Shown here piece after piece: positions 33,689-42,527 of a stretch of DNA of 64,000 bases (positions are counted from its first letter, which is position 1; each line of letters begins with the position of its first letter). The position numbers and the translations under genes are program-made. The stretch spans positions 62,001-126,000 of the forward strand of contig NZ_QZVR01000018.1 of the NCBI RefSeq assembly GCF_003660455.1, given 5' to 3'. Source of the stretch: Nocardioides ferulae (lineage in GTDB: Bacteria; Actinomycetota; Actinomycetes; Propionibacteriales; Nocardioidaceae). Below the pieces are notes generated by a model that saw only the letters and a program-made list of their open reading frames with translations, was not told the DNA's origin and made no database searches.

Positions 33689-34483
33689 GTGACCACCGAC
33701 GCGGAGAGCGACCTGCACACGACCGAGGTGGGCGACGCCGGCGAACCGGTCGTCTTCCTGCACGGCCTGTTCGGACAGGGCAAGAACTTCACCACGATCG
33801 CCAAGGCCCTGCAGCCGGAGCTGCGCTCGCTGCTGGTCGACCTGCCCAACCACGGCCGGTCCTCGTGGACCGACCACTTCAGCTACCAGGAGACCGCCGA
33901 CCTGGTCGCCGACGAGCTGCGCGCCGGCTTCGCGGCGTCCGGTCCGGTCCACCTGGTCGGCCACTCGATGGGCGGCAAGGTCGCGATGGTGCTGGCGCTG
34001 CGCCACCCCGAGCTGGTCGACCGCCTCGTCGTCGTCGACATCTCACCGTCCGGCGGCCGCGGCACCGACGAGTTCGAGCACCTCCTCGACAGCCTCTCCG
34101 CGCTCGACCTGTCCGTGGTGGCCAGGCGCTCCGACGCCGACGAGGCGTTGGCCGGCCCGATCCCCGACGAGCGGGTGCGCGGCTTCCTGCTGCAGAACCT
34201 GCGCTCGGGTCGCGAGGGCTTCCACTGGCGGGCCAACCTCGAGCTGCTGCGCCGCGAGCTGCCGGCCATCGGCGGCTTCCCCGAGCTCGACGGCTGCTTC
34301 GACCGGCCGACCCTGTGGCTGGCCGGCGAGCGCTCCCCCTACGTGCGGCCCGAGAACGAGCCGGAGATGCGCCGGCTCTTCCCGCGCACGACGCTGGTCA
34401 CGGTGAAGGGTGCCGGCCACTGGGTGCACTCCGAGCAGCCCGAGACCGTCGTCACCGCACTGCGCACGTTCCTGCTCGCCTGA
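33689..34483 (+). CDS. Alpha/beta-fold hydrolase
   Basis: This 264-residue soluble hydrolase has oxyanion region FLHGLFGQGKNF, nucleophile elbow GHSMGGK, an acid Asp or Glu near LWLAGERSPY and catalytic His in GAGHWVHSEQP. It resembles YbfF-type esterases. TAGTCT six bases before the GTG indicates a leaderless mRNA. Substrate is unknown. Confidence 0.88.
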   Translation: MTTDAESDLHTTEVGDAGEPVVFLHGLFGQGKNFTTIAKALQPELRSLLVDLPNHGRSSWTDHFSYQETADLVADELRAGFAASGPVHLVGHSMGGKVAMVLALRHPELVDRLVVVDISPSGGRGTDEFEHLLDSLSALDLSVVARRSDADEALAGPIPDERVRGFLLQNLRSGREGFHWRANLELLRRELPAIGGFPELDGCFDRPTLWLAGERSPYVRPENEPEMRRLFPRTTLVTVKGAGHWVHSEQPETVVTALRTFLLA

Positions 34484-34531
34484 ACCGATCGGCGTACGCA
34501 GCGACGGCGCGAGGGGCACCGCACGAACCGG

Positions 34532-34732
34532 TCACTCCCGGAACGGGTCCCGGGCCGAGCCGGCCTCCGGCTCGCGGCGGCGGTTGACCAGCATCACCGC
34601 GAAGCAGGCGACGACGAGCGCGACGAGCTGCAGGCCGGTCCGCAGGTGGCCGTCGCTGAGCTGGAGGAAGGCCGCGCCACCGAGCGTGGCGGCGAGCACG
34701 GTCGCGACCTGGTGCAGGTGGTTCGGGTTCAT
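34532..34732 (-). CDS. Small one- or two-helix membrane protein, hypothetical
   Basis: The product is 66 residues: a hydrophobic stretch at about 9-25, a helix at about 33-49 ending in NRRREPE (positive-inside), and a polar tail. No family was recognised. It lies between the hydrolase and a membrane-anchored coiled-coil gene of the same strand, about 60 bp apart. Confidence 0.5.
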   Translation of the reverse strand: MNPNHLHQVATVLAATLGGAAFLQLSDGHLRTGLQLVALVVACFAVMLVNRRREPEAGSARDPFRE

Positions 34733-34791
34733 GTCGGACCTATCGGCAGCCAGGGGCGGGGCTGGAGGAGGTTCGCGGACTCGCGGGCGGA

Positions 34792-35448
34792 TCAGCCGCC
34801 CACGATGGGCAGCGACAGCTTGCGGTCCAGGTTCGCGACGTGGCGGGCCACCCGGATCAGCACCCGCTGCAGGCGGTCGAACCGCTCGGGCAGCTCCTCC
34901 AGCGTGGCCGCGCTGGCGTTGAGCCGGTCCAGGCTGTCGGGCAACGGTCCGGCGTGCGAGGCGAGGTCCCTCAACGGCCGGCGCATCGACGTGAGCGCCC
35001 CCTCCATCTCCTCCACGCCGGCCAGCCGTCGATCGACTCGCCGCAGCGCGGCGCGCAGCTCGGTGAGCTCCGCGGCGAGCGCCTCCAGCTCCGGCGCCGC
35101 CTCCGCCAGCGGGGCGGCCGAGGAGTCCAGCGCCGCCAGCTGCGCGAGCAGGTCGTCGGCGCTGTCGGCCAGTGTGCCGATGTCGGAGCCGGCGCCGTCC
35201 AGCTCGTCGAGCGCCTTCATCGCCGGCGGCGTCAGGTCGTCGACGTTGCGGTCGATCCGCTCGACCTGGTCGAGGGTGTCGGGGGCCCGGTCCAGCATCT
35301 CGACCGCCTCCGGGAGGTCCGACGCCGCCCGCACCAGCGTCGGCACGTGCGGGACCAGCCGCACCAGGACGACGGTGGCCGCCAGCAGGAACAGCGCCGT
35401 CGCGGCCGCCAGCACGCGCAGCCCCCAGACGGGCAGGGCACGGGTCAT
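34792..35448 (-). CDS. Membrane-anchored helical coiled-coil protein, hypothetical
   Basis: The product is 218 residues: one N-terminal membrane helix (about 8-32) followed by roughly 180 residues of alternating Leu/Ala/Glu/Arg heptad-like sequence (LDSSAAPLAEAAPELEALAAEL and similar; quoted in part), predicted as long helices outside the membrane. The pattern resembles the helical part of MCE-type and chemoreceptor-like proteins without their domains. Function is unknown. Confidence 0.6.
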   Translation of the reverse strand: MTRALPVWGLRVLAAATALFLLAATVVLVRLVPHVPTLVRAASDLPEAVEMLDRAPDTLDQVERIDRNVDDLTPPAMKALDELDGAGSDIGTLADSADDLLAQLAALDSSAAPLAEAAPELEALAAELTELRAALRRVDRRLAGVEEMEGALTSMRRPLRDLASHAGPLPDSLDRLNASAATLEELPERFDRLQRVLIRVARHVANLDRKLSLPIVGG

Positions 35449-35561
35449 CGGTTCGTCCTCTCGGTCAGCGGGCCCCCCGACGCCCGAGCAACGAGCGGCG
35501 GCCCACCTGGTTAGGTGTGAGGTGAGCCGCCCGGCAGGCCGGCAGCGAGGAGAGGAGAACC

Positions 35562-36731
35562 GTGGGAGACCCGGTGGAGATCGACACGGCCCGGATCCAG
35601 GAGGATCAGCGCTCGGCCTACGACGCGATGCGCGACCGGGCCTCCGTGACCCGTCTCGGAGACGCGTGGGTGGTGTTGGGGCACGCCGAGGTGGTCGAGG
35701 CGGCCACCGATCCCGGCACCTTCTCCAGCAACGTGACCGCCCGCCGCGCGATCCCGAACAGCCTCGACGGCGGCGAGCACGCGGCGTACCGGGCGGTGGT
35801 GGACGCGTTCCTCACCCCGGGGCGGGTGGCCGAGCTGGAGGCGGGGTGCCGGGCGCACGCGGTGGCGATCGTCGACGCGTTGCCGCGCGAGGTCACGGTG
35901 AAGACGATCGCCGGGATCGGCGTCCCCTACGCGGTGCGATCCCAGTCGTCGTGGCTGGGCTGGCCGGCGCACCTGGAGGAGGGGCTGGTCGACTGGATGG
36001 CCGAGAACCACGCGGCGACCCGGTCCGGTGACCGGGCGCGGACGGCGGAGGTGGCCGAGCGCTTCGACCGGCTGATCCACGGCCTGCTGGCGGAGCGGCG
36101 CGGGTGCCCCGTCGCCGATGTCACCGGCGAGCTGATGCACGCCAAGGTCGACGGCCGGCCCCTCACTGACGAGGAGGTGGTCTCGATCCTGCGCAACTGG
36201 ACCGCCGGCGACCTCGGGTCGCTGGCCACCTCGGTCGGGGTGATCGTGCACTTCCTGGCCGCCGACCACACGGTCCAGCAGGAGCTCCGGGACCTCGTCG
36301 CCGCCGGCGCGGCAGGCGCGATCGAGGACGCCCTGCACGAGATCCTCCGGATCGACGACCCGTTCGTCTCCAACCGGCGGGTGACCACCCGGGAGGTCGA
36401 GCTCGGCGGGCAGCGCCTCGCCGCGGGCGAACGGGTGCTGCTGAACTGGACCGCCGCCAACCGCGACCCGCACGCGTTCGCCGAGCCGGACCGCTACCAG
36501 CCCGCCGCCAACGCCGCTGCCAACCTCGTGTTCGGCATCGGCCCGCATGTGTGCCCCGGCAAGGACCTCACACTGATGGAGCTGCGGGTGGTGATCGAGG
36601 AGCTGCTGCGGCGCACCGGATGGATCGAGCTGGCCACCGACCGCCGGGCCGTGCGCGAGACCCCGCCGGTGGGTGGCTGGTCGCGGGTGCCCGTCGTGCT
36701 GCGCGGCGAGGCACCGACCGTGCACGGCTGA
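35562..36731 (+). CDS. Cytochrome P450
   Basis: This 389-residue soluble P450 has heme-binding loop FGIGPHVCPGKDL (Cys near residue 330), an ExxR-type segment in EILRIDDP, and NRRVTTREVELGG before the meander. The I-helix reads NWTAGDLGSLATS, so the usual acid-alcohol pair (E/D followed by T) is replaced by Leu-Gly-Ser. Related P450s with NWT-G-L-S/G helices exist. Substrate is unknown and no ferredoxin gene is adjacent. The GTG start has GGAGAGGAG just upstream. Confidence 0.92.
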   Translation: MGDPVEIDTARIQEDQRSAYDAMRDRASVTRLGDAWVVLGHAEVVEAATDPGTFSSNVTARRAIPNSLDGGEHAAYRAVVDAFLTPGRVAELEAGCRAHAVAIVDALPREVTVKTIAGIGVPYAVRSQSSWLGWPAHLEEGLVDWMAENHAATRSGDRARTAEVAERFDRLIHGLLAERRGCPVADVTGELMHAKVDGRPLTDEEVVSILRNWTAGDLGSLATSVGVIVHFLAADHTVQQELRDLVAAGAAGAIEDALHEILRIDDPFVSNRRVTTREVELGGQRLAAGERVLLNWTAANRDPHAFAEPDRYQPAANAAANLVFGIGPHVCPGKDLTLMELRVVIEELLRRTGWIELATDRRAVRETPPVGGWSRVPVVLRGEAPTVHG

Positions 36732-36747
36732 GCCGGACGGCCGCGCC

Positions 36748-37695
36748 CTACCGTGCGGTGACTCCGGTCAACACGCACTGGGCATCGGAGCCGGTCGGGA
36801 CGGTGGTGCGCAGCCGGGAACGACCGGACACGAACGTCAGGACGGTCGCCCCCGGATAGACCGGGTGCGGTTCGCGCTCGACGCGGTCGAGCGCGTGGGT
36901 CAGCAGCACGGCTCGGGAGAGCGAGTACTCCGCCATCCGGCCGCGCACCGGCTCGTGGCGTCGCCCGAACAGCTCGAGCGTGTCACCGTCGGCGGCCACG
37001 ATGCCCGCGTGCAGCACGGCCGGCTTGAGGGCATGGGAGAGCCTGCTCCGCGCCCCCGCGAGGCCGCCGAGTCCGGGCTTGAGGGCGTGCCGGCGGTGGC
37101 AGGCGAGGATCGTGAGCTCGGGGCGCTGCTCCGCCACGACGCGATGGGCGTTCACGACGCCGATGTCGTCGTCGCCGAGGGCCGACTGCGCGAGCAGCCG
37201 GTCGCCGCTCGCCGCCGGGGCGAAGCGCGGCGATCGCCGTACGCCGCCCCTGGCCGCGACCGCGAGCCGGCGCAGCTCCTCGGCGAGCCGGCGCGGCTGG
37301 GCGTTGGCCGCTCCGTTGTAGCTGATCGCCACGACCTCGCCGCCGCTGGTGTGCACCCGCAGGTGACCCTCGAGCATGTTCACCTCGTCGAGGACGGCGA
37401 CCACGTCGGCGTACGCGCTGTGCCGGACCTCGTAGTCCCGCGACCCTCGGGCGTCCGGACCGCTCGGCCGGCTCAGCACGGTGAGCCGATCGGACTCCAG
37501 GGCCAGCAGGTGGTCGTAGAGGTGCATGCTCGGAGTGGCGTCGCGACGGGCGATGTTGCGCGGCACCTTCAGCACCAGGCGGGCCGCACCGAGGTCGAGG
37601 GGGTGGACACGGAACAGCCGCGGGACCTCCCGTTCGGTGGTGACCTCCTCGACCCACGGCCCGAACCGGTCGTACTCGCTGGTCTCGACTGTCAC
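36748..37695 (-). CDS. Conserved-looking hypothetical protein, 315 residues
   Basis: This is a soluble protein with no recognised domain. The N-terminal half has VEEVTTEREVPRLFRVHPLDL and DYEVRHSAYADVVAVLDEVNMLEGHLRVHTSGGEVVAIS (quoted by its start and end). The C-terminal half has short conserved-looking His/Arg stretches such as ACHRRHALKP and ELFGRRHEP. Codon bias and a clear leaderless promoter (TAACGT, six bases, GTG) support it as a gene. It converges on the P450 gene and diverges from the reductase at 37818. Confidence 0.6.
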   Translation of the reverse strand: MTVETSEYDRFGPWVEEVTTEREVPRLFRVHPLDLGAARLVLKVPRNIARRDATPSMHLYDHLLALESDRLTVLSRPSGPDARGSRDYEVRHSAYADVVAVLDEVNMLEGHLRVHTSGGEVVAISYNGAANAQPRRLAEELRRLAVAARGGVRRSPRFAPAASGDRLLAQSALGDDDIGVVNAHRVVAEQRPELTILACHRRHALKPGLGGLAGARSRLSHALKPAVLHAGIVAADGDTLELFGRRHEPVRGRMAEYSLSRAVLLTHALDRVEREPHPVYPGATVLTFVSGRSRLRTTVPTGSDAQCVLTGVTAR

Positions 37696-37817
37696 GACCT
37701 GACGTTACCGACGGACGGCGTCTGAAGGTGCGGCTACCGGTGGACACGTGGTGCGATCCCGGACACCTGCGGTGGTCTCGTGGGGAAGAAATCGTCGCGT
37801 GCCCGCGCTCCTCTGCC

Positions 37818-38447
37818 ATGACCATCATCGGCCTCATCGGCAGCGGCAACATCGGCACGGCGATCGCGAAGCAGGCGGTCGCGCACGGGCACCAGGTGGT
37901 GCTCAGCAACTCCCGGGGGCCGGAGACGCTCACCGACCTGGTCGATCAGCTCGGCGAGCGCGCCCGCGCCGCGACCGCTCAGGAGGCCGCGGCCGCCGGC
38001 GAGATCGTCGTGGTGACCATCCCGTTCGGCGCCTACGACACCGTGCCGGTCGAGCCGCTGGCCGGCAAGGTCGTGATCGACACCAACAACTACTACTTCG
38101 AGCGCGACGGGCACTACGCCGCGATCGACGCCGGCGAGACCTCTCCCAGCGAGCTGCTCGCCGCACACCTGCCGAAGTCGAAGGTCGTCAAGGCGTTCAA
38201 CGCGATCCAGGCGGCGCACATCGTGGACGAGGCGAAGCCCGCCGGTGACCCTGAGCGTCGCGCGGTGCCGATCGCCGGCGACGACGCGGAGGCCAAGCGC
38301 GTGGTCGCATCGCTGGTGGACGCGTTCGGGTTCGACGCCGTCGACGCCGGCGCGCTCATCGAGGGACGCCGCTTCGACCGCGACAAGCCGGCGTACGGCG
38401 CCGAGGTCGACGCCGAGACGATGCGCACGCTGTTGCAGCAGGGCTGA
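37818..38447 (+). CDS. NADPH-dependent F420 reductase-like oxidoreductase
   Basis: The product is 209 residues: N-terminal Rossmann motif IGLIGSGNIGTAIAKQAVAHGH, VVLSNSRGPETL at the phosphate-binding position, VVIDTNNYYF and VVKAFNAIQAAHI. It resembles the coenzyme F420-dependent NADP oxidoreductase superfamily, which contains many NAD(P)-binding members of unknown substrate. The ATG at 37818 starts exactly at the Rossmann strand; the 30 upstream codons are not like the family. Confidence 0.85.
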   Translation: MTIIGLIGSGNIGTAIAKQAVAHGHQVVLSNSRGPETLTDLVDQLGERARAATAQEAAAAGEIVVVTIPFGAYDTVPVEPLAGKVVIDTNNYYFERDGHYAAIDAGETSPSELLAAHLPKSKVVKAFNAIQAAHIVDEAKPAGDPERRAVPIAGDDAEAKRVVASLVDAFGFDAVDAGALIEGRRFDRDKPAYGAEVDAETMRTLLQQG

Positions 38448-38489
38448 GGTGACACCCTCGCCACACGTCGTTCGTGGTGCGGCGTCGGG

Positions 38490-39887
38490 TCACTCCCTCG
38501 CCGGGGGAGGCAAGGCCGGTGGTGCTTGGGAGCGGTAGGTGTGGCCGGTGGGGGTGGTGGTCTCGGTGGTGTGGCGGCCGGGGCGGGGGTCGGTGACCTG
38601 GGTGCTCCAGCCGGGGGTCTCTTTGACCAGGTTGTGGGGCTTGCAGACCCCTTGCGCGTTCTCGCGGGTGGTGGGGCCGCCGTCGGCGAACCGTTCGGCG
38701 TGGTCGCCCTCGTCGATCCGGCCGTCGCAGAGCGGGCTGCGGCAGTGCTGGTCGCGCCACTTGATGAAGTCGCGGTCGACTCGGTCGTAGAACCGCCTCG
38801 TGGGGTCGGTGTGGGTGACGACCCCGGTGGCGGGGTCGGTGAAGATCCGCCGTAGCCAGACCGGCGCGGTGGTGGTGTGGATGAGGTCGCGGACGGTCTG
38901 GGCGGGGATGACGGTGCCGTCGGCGGTCCGGGCCGGCCGGTCCGGGGCGAGGCCGGCGCCGAGGAGGGTGTCGGGGGTCATCACCAGCCCCACCTCGAGA
39001 GGCACCGCGTCTGCGTCTGTCTGACCGGTGAGGCGTTGGACGAACAGGTCGGCCTCGATCTGCGCCTGGGTCCGCTCATCCCCCTGGGCCTTGATCGCCT
39101 TCGCCGCGGCGATCAGGCTGGCCTTGCACGCCACTCCTTGGACCACCGGCACGGTGGCGGTGACGTGGACCATCGTGTCCGGCGTGGCGCGGGTGGTCAC
39201 CCGCCGGTCTTTGGCGGCCTTCGCCGCCCGGCGGACCACGGCTTCGGCGTCGAGCTCGACCGCCAACGCCCGCGCCGCGGCCTCCACCCGCCGCGGGGTC
39301 AGACCCAGGACGAACGCCTCGGTGACCTCGCCGGTCTCGGTGTCGATGGTGGTCGCGGCCAGCTTCGCGTCGACGATCTGGCGGTCCTCGCGGGTCAGGC
39401 AGGCGGTCTCACGGACCAGCAGGGTCGCGGTCCACTCACTGATCAGGCCACCGGCGAGCAGGGAGTCGGTGTGGGGCATCTCGACCATCGCGTGCGCGAA
39501 CCCCAGGTGTCGGGCGCCCTCGCGGGTGGGGCAGCCCCGGGCCAGGGCCACCTGGTCCCCGATCCCGCGGCCCAGCCGCCGGGCGGGGACCCCGGCGGCC
39601 TCCTGCTGGGCCAGCTGGGAGGCCTCGAACCCCCGGGTGATCCGCGCCTGCAACCCCGCGGCGGCGCCCTTGATCCGCTCCAACAACGCCAACTGGTCGA
39701 CCCGGGTCGCGTCCGCGGCCGGGGTCTGCTCGGGCACGTCGGCCATGTTGGCCAGCTGCTCCAGCATCGCCTCCAACTCGACCCGCGCCGGATCACCCGC
39801 AGCCCACCACTCCTCATCGACCCACGCCTGGTCGGCGGGGTCGAGCAGCACCCGATCGGGCGGCTGCGGAGTGGTGGTCTCGGTCAT
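38490..39887 (-). CDS. HNH endonuclease of the 13E12 repeat family (DUF222)
   Basis: The product is 465 residues. The N-terminal two-thirds is DUF222-like (EASQLAQQEAAGVPARRLGRG, TREGARHLGFAHAM). The C-terminus is an HNH nuclease: CRSPLCDGRIDEGDHAERFADGG, quoted in part as CRSPLCDG and DHAERFADGG, then NAQGVCKPHN. This family is multicopy in actinobacterial genomes and is regarded as a mobile or selfish element. No inverted repeats or duplicated target were seen at its ends, and no convincing ribosome-binding site precedes the ATG at 39887. It lies next to the tRNA-Arg fragment. Confidence 0.9.
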   Translation of the reverse strand: MTETTTPQPPDRVLLDPADQAWVDEEWWAAGDPARVELEAMLEQLANMADVPEQTPAADATRVDQLALLERIKGAAAGLQARITRGFEASQLAQQEAAGVPARRLGRGIGDQVALARGCPTREGARHLGFAHAMVEMPHTDSLLAGGLISEWTATLLVRETACLTREDRQIVDAKLAATTIDTETGEVTEAFVLGLTPRRVEAAARALAVELDAEAVVRRAAKAAKDRRVTTRATPDTMVHVTATVPVVQGVACKASLIAAAKAIKAQGDERTQAQIEADLFVQRLTGQTDADAVPLEVGLVMTPDTLLGAGLAPDRPARTADGTVIPAQTVRDLIHTTTAPVWLRRIFTDPATGVVTHTDPTRRFYDRVDRDFIKWRDQHCRSPLCDGRIDEGDHAERFADGGPTTRENAQGVCKPHNLVKETPGWSTQVTDPRPGRHTTETTTPTGHTYRSQAPPALPPPARE

Positions 39888-40250
39888 AGGACCAGTGAAA
39901 CAGAGCCCACCGACAGTCACTCCAAAGGACTTACGTACGTCTGTGACAAACACCTGTTCGATCTCGACTCCGTGCGTCGCCGGCGCCTGATCGGTCGTGC
40001 ACGCGTCGAGCAACTGCGACCCACCGATGACCGCTGGACCCAGTCGCCGATAGGCGTGCCGTCCCGCCAGCGCATCGCCAGGGATCTCAGACCGGGCAAC
40101 TGGTGCTCGCTGAACGGCTGCGCACCTTCGATTCGACGGCGTTGCGGTTTCAATTTGAGCCCATTTCTTGGGCCCACGCGTCCCCGACCCCGCCAAAGCG
40201 AAAGGCCCCCACCATCGCGTCTCCGCAGGTGAGGGCCACTTCTGAATCTG
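39888..40250. other. Non-coding stretch between HNH gene and tRNA fragment
   Basis: These 363 bp hold no supported gene. The HNH promoter must lie at the left side. The right end holds the terminator at 40204-40237. The base composition is less extreme than in the genes around it. Confidence 0.5.
40204..40237 (-). terminator. Terminator of the former tRNA-Arg gene
   Basis: Read on the minus strand, GGCCCTCACC and GGTGGGGGCC form a 10-bp stem with one mismatch, followed by TTTCGCTTT. It lies 14 bp beyond the tRNA 3' end, as expected for a tRNA gene's own terminator. Confidence 0.7.
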
Positions 40251-40292
40251 CGCGCCCGTAGGGATTCGAACCCCAAACCTTCTGATCCGTAG
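40251..40292 (-). pseudogene. 3' fragment of tRNA-Arg(ACG), candidate attachment site
   Basis: On the minus strand, the sequence from the anticodon loop CTACGGA through stem TCAGA, T-arm GGGGTTCGAATCCC and acceptor end CGGGCGC-G matches the 3' half of an actinobacterial tRNA-Arg(ACG). The 5' half (D-arm and 5' acceptor strand, expected to begin GCGCCCGTAG) is absent. Instead CCTTCTGATCC precedes the fragment, forming an 11-bp inverted repeat with GGATCAGAAGG across a 7-base centre. This is what a displaced tRNA 3' end at an integration boundary looks like. Confidence 0.7.
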
Positions 40293-40617
40293 CCAGGATC
40301 AGAAGGACCTCGAGGCCCCTGGTGACGACCCGACGCGCCTCTGACCGACACCGCTCTCACGGAGAAAATAGCAGGTCAGCGGGATATCCGCCGGGCTGTC
40401 GTGCCCAGACGCCGGTCGTCGCAGCAGGACGCTGCCAGGAGTAGCCGGCGAGGTTTTTGAGCCGATATTGAGCCTGTCCACTGACCGGACTGACGGAAGG
40501 CTCGGCCAGCAGGGCTCACGCCGGCGCCTGCTCCTGTCCGTTGCTGAACGGTCTCCCTCGTACTAATCACTAGCTGCTGCGACCTCGCTGCGGCCTATGT
40601 GTACCTGCCCTTCGACG
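40293..40617. other. Non-coding stretch beyond the tRNA fragment
   Basis: These 325 bp separate the tRNA fragment from the Crp-family gene. No open frame shows coding bias. I see no integrase remnant here. Confidence 0.5.
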
Positions 40618-41313
40618 TCAACGGGAAAATGCCTCGAGCTCCTGGGGCTTGAGGATGGTGACCCCCTTGGGACGCAGCTCGATGTATCCCGACGCGGTGA
40701 GGCTGGCCAGCGCCTTGTTGACCGACTCTCGAGCGGCACCCACGAGCTGCGCCAGTTCGACCTGCGTCAACTGATGGTCGACGTGCACGGAGCCATTCCC
40801 CAGAACGACGCCGAAGCGCTCGCCGAGCCGCACGAGGACCTTCGCGACCCGACTCGTCACGTCAGCGAAGACGAGATCCGAGATCACCTCGCTCGAGGAG
40901 CGAAGACGACGTGCCAGGTGACGCAGGAGGACGCCTGCCATCCATGGCCGTTCTTCCAACCACTCATCGAACCGAGGCTGCGGGAGCTCCAGCACCGTCG
41001 ACGGCGTCACAGCGACGACCGTGCCGCTGCGTCGGCCGCCACCGAGCAAGGACATCTCGCCGAACACGTCGCCAGCGCCGAAGAGCGCCTGGATGCCGGC
41101 CGCAGCCTGTCCACCTCGTCGCGACAGCTTCAGCATGCCCGTCTGCACGACGTACAGGCTGGCGCCTTCCTCATCCTGGTGGAAGAGGGCCTGGTTGCGC
41201 CGCAGGTCGACGGGAACCATGACTGCCAGCACCTCCGCCGTGGCGGTCTCGTCGATGCCGAGGAAGGCGAGGGAAGTCAGAAGCGACTCCGGGACCGGTT
41301 GCTGCACACTCAT
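40618..41313 (-). CDS. Crp/Fnr-family transcription regulator
   Basis: The product is 231 residues. The N-terminal cyclic-nucleotide-binding domain (residues 20-135) has FHQDEEGASLYVVQTG and GAGDVFGEMSLLGGGRRSGTV at the phosphate-binding cassette. The C-terminal Crp helix-turn-helix reads TQVELAQLVGAARESVNKAL. The Arg of the phosphate cassette in RRSGTV fits cAMP-type ligand binding, though ligand identity is not proven. The frame continues upstream for 83 codons without homology, so the ATG at 41313 was chosen. The target genes are unknown. Confidence 0.9.
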   Translation of the reverse strand: MSVQQPVPESLLTSLAFLGIDETATAEVLAVMVPVDLRRNQALFHQDEEGASLYVVQTGMLKLSRRGGQAAAGIQALFGAGDVFGEMSLLGGGRRSGTVVAVTPSTVLELPQPRFDEWLEERPWMAGVLLRHLARRLRSSSEVISDLVFADVTSRVAKVLVRLGERFGVVLGNGSVHVDHQLTQVELAQLVGAARESVNKALASLTASGYIELRPKGVTILKPQELEAFSR

Positions 41314-41652
41314 CCCGCCATGGTGGCCGACGCATGTTTCAGGCAGGTTCCTCCGCGTGCCGGGCCGCCCTCGGAGCGACGTGTGGGCGGGCGGTGGCCC
41401 TTGCTCGCGCTGGCACCCTCCGTCCCTACGGCGCCCGTGCGACTCACCCGCGCCGCTGGGTGCGCGGCGCCAGGAAACGTGGCGGGTCCGCGCCGTCGTC
41501 CATGACGGATGACTTGGGCGATTACTCTCACAGGACACAGACGCACGTGCTCCCAGCAACAATCCACCGAGTCCCCGCTAAGCGTGCAGAAGCGCCGACG
41601 GGCGAAGCCCGAGGACGCCGTTCGTCCTCTTGAGGTCAGGCAGTTGGGGCAA
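41314..41652. other. Non-coding stretch between Crp gene and IS110 relic
   Basis: These 339 bp hold no supported gene; they should include the Crp-gene promoter. Codon bias is absent in all frames. Confidence 0.5.
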
Positions 41653-41995
41653 TCACCACGGTGTGTCCCACCCTCTACAGCTGCGCCACCAGTCTGCGGT
41701 GTGCGCCTCCACGTTGCGCTTCTCCAACGACTCCGGTCCGAGGTCGCGGTAGGGCACCGCGCTTTTAACAAGTAGGCCGTGCCCAGGATCGAGTGCTCCA
41801 TCGCGACCTGAGCGCGGCACATTCTACGCCGACGCGTCAGCCGAGCCGTGCTGGGCGGCGAGCTAGTTCTTGCCCTTCATCCGACCGACCGGCCCAGCGG
41901 CCTGAACCAGCATCGACCTCAACCACTTGTTGCCCCGGCGACGCCCGGCCGGGAGTCCGCTTTCCCCGCCGGGAACGTTCCCGGCCGACGCCGTC
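41653..41995 (-). pseudogene. Decayed IS110-family transposase, C-terminal part
   Basis: Two pieces in different frames or separated by stops match the transposase_20 end of IS110 elements: RGNKWLRSMLVQAA..GRMKGKN, a stop, LAAQHG, then EHSILGTAYLL, PYRDLGPESLEKRNVEAHT and GWDTP before the last stop. The catalytic N-terminal DEDD half is missing. This is a dead remnant, not an active transposon. Confidence 0.7.
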
Positions 41996-42527
41996 GTTCG
42001 AGAGCCTTGGGCAAGAGTGGCGCTGACCTGCACTAACAGTGCTAGCGAGTCGCCGTACGTGGTCAGTATGTTGTCGTCGCTTCGACTCCCGGCGAGGGGC
42101 AGGTTGAGGGCAGGACAGTCGTCGAAGGTCTTATCCCATGTCACCGACCCGGTGCCGTTTCGCAACACTCCCGCTCCAGCGAACGAGTCCGCCGTCGCGA
42201 CCCCAGCTTTAGGACGTCGTCCTTTCGACTTGCGCTGCCGGACCGTCTCAAGGCGGTCGACCCAGATCCAACCCACGGATCAAGTGCCCCTGCCGGGGGT
42301 GTACGACCGGCGATGCCGCAACTCACGTATGGCAGAGCCGGGCATACACGGGGGTGACCGGGGTACGCGCCGTTGGGTCCTTCCGGGAGGTATCGGGTTT
42401 GGCCGCCGCGCCCCAGCGCCGGCGCTCTGCTGAGCGCGCGACGGCTAATAGACACGGGCCCTGGATGTGTTGCCGCTCGCGTGAGATTTCGCCCGGTCGC
42501 GTGTCAGCAACCTGGCTGGACATACGA
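41996..42527. other. Degenerate non-coding stretch upstream of the IS110 relic
   Basis: These 532 bp have no supported gene and an irregular base pattern unlike the flanking genes. They may include further decayed mobile DNA, but I could not place any second element by sequence. Confidence 0.5.

Noticed and set aside
38490-39887. HNH gene as the integrase of the proposed island
   Set aside because: 13E12 HNH proteins are not site-specific recombinases and the gene lies on the chromosomal side of the tRNA fragment.
40250-40300. A functional tRNA-Arg gene
   Set aside because: The 5' half needed for the acceptor stem and D-arm is absent.
41996-42527. A group II intron or second insertion sequence upstream of the IS110 relic
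   Set aside because: No domain V-like hairpin, reverse-transcriptase motif or paired terminal repeat could be found by reading.
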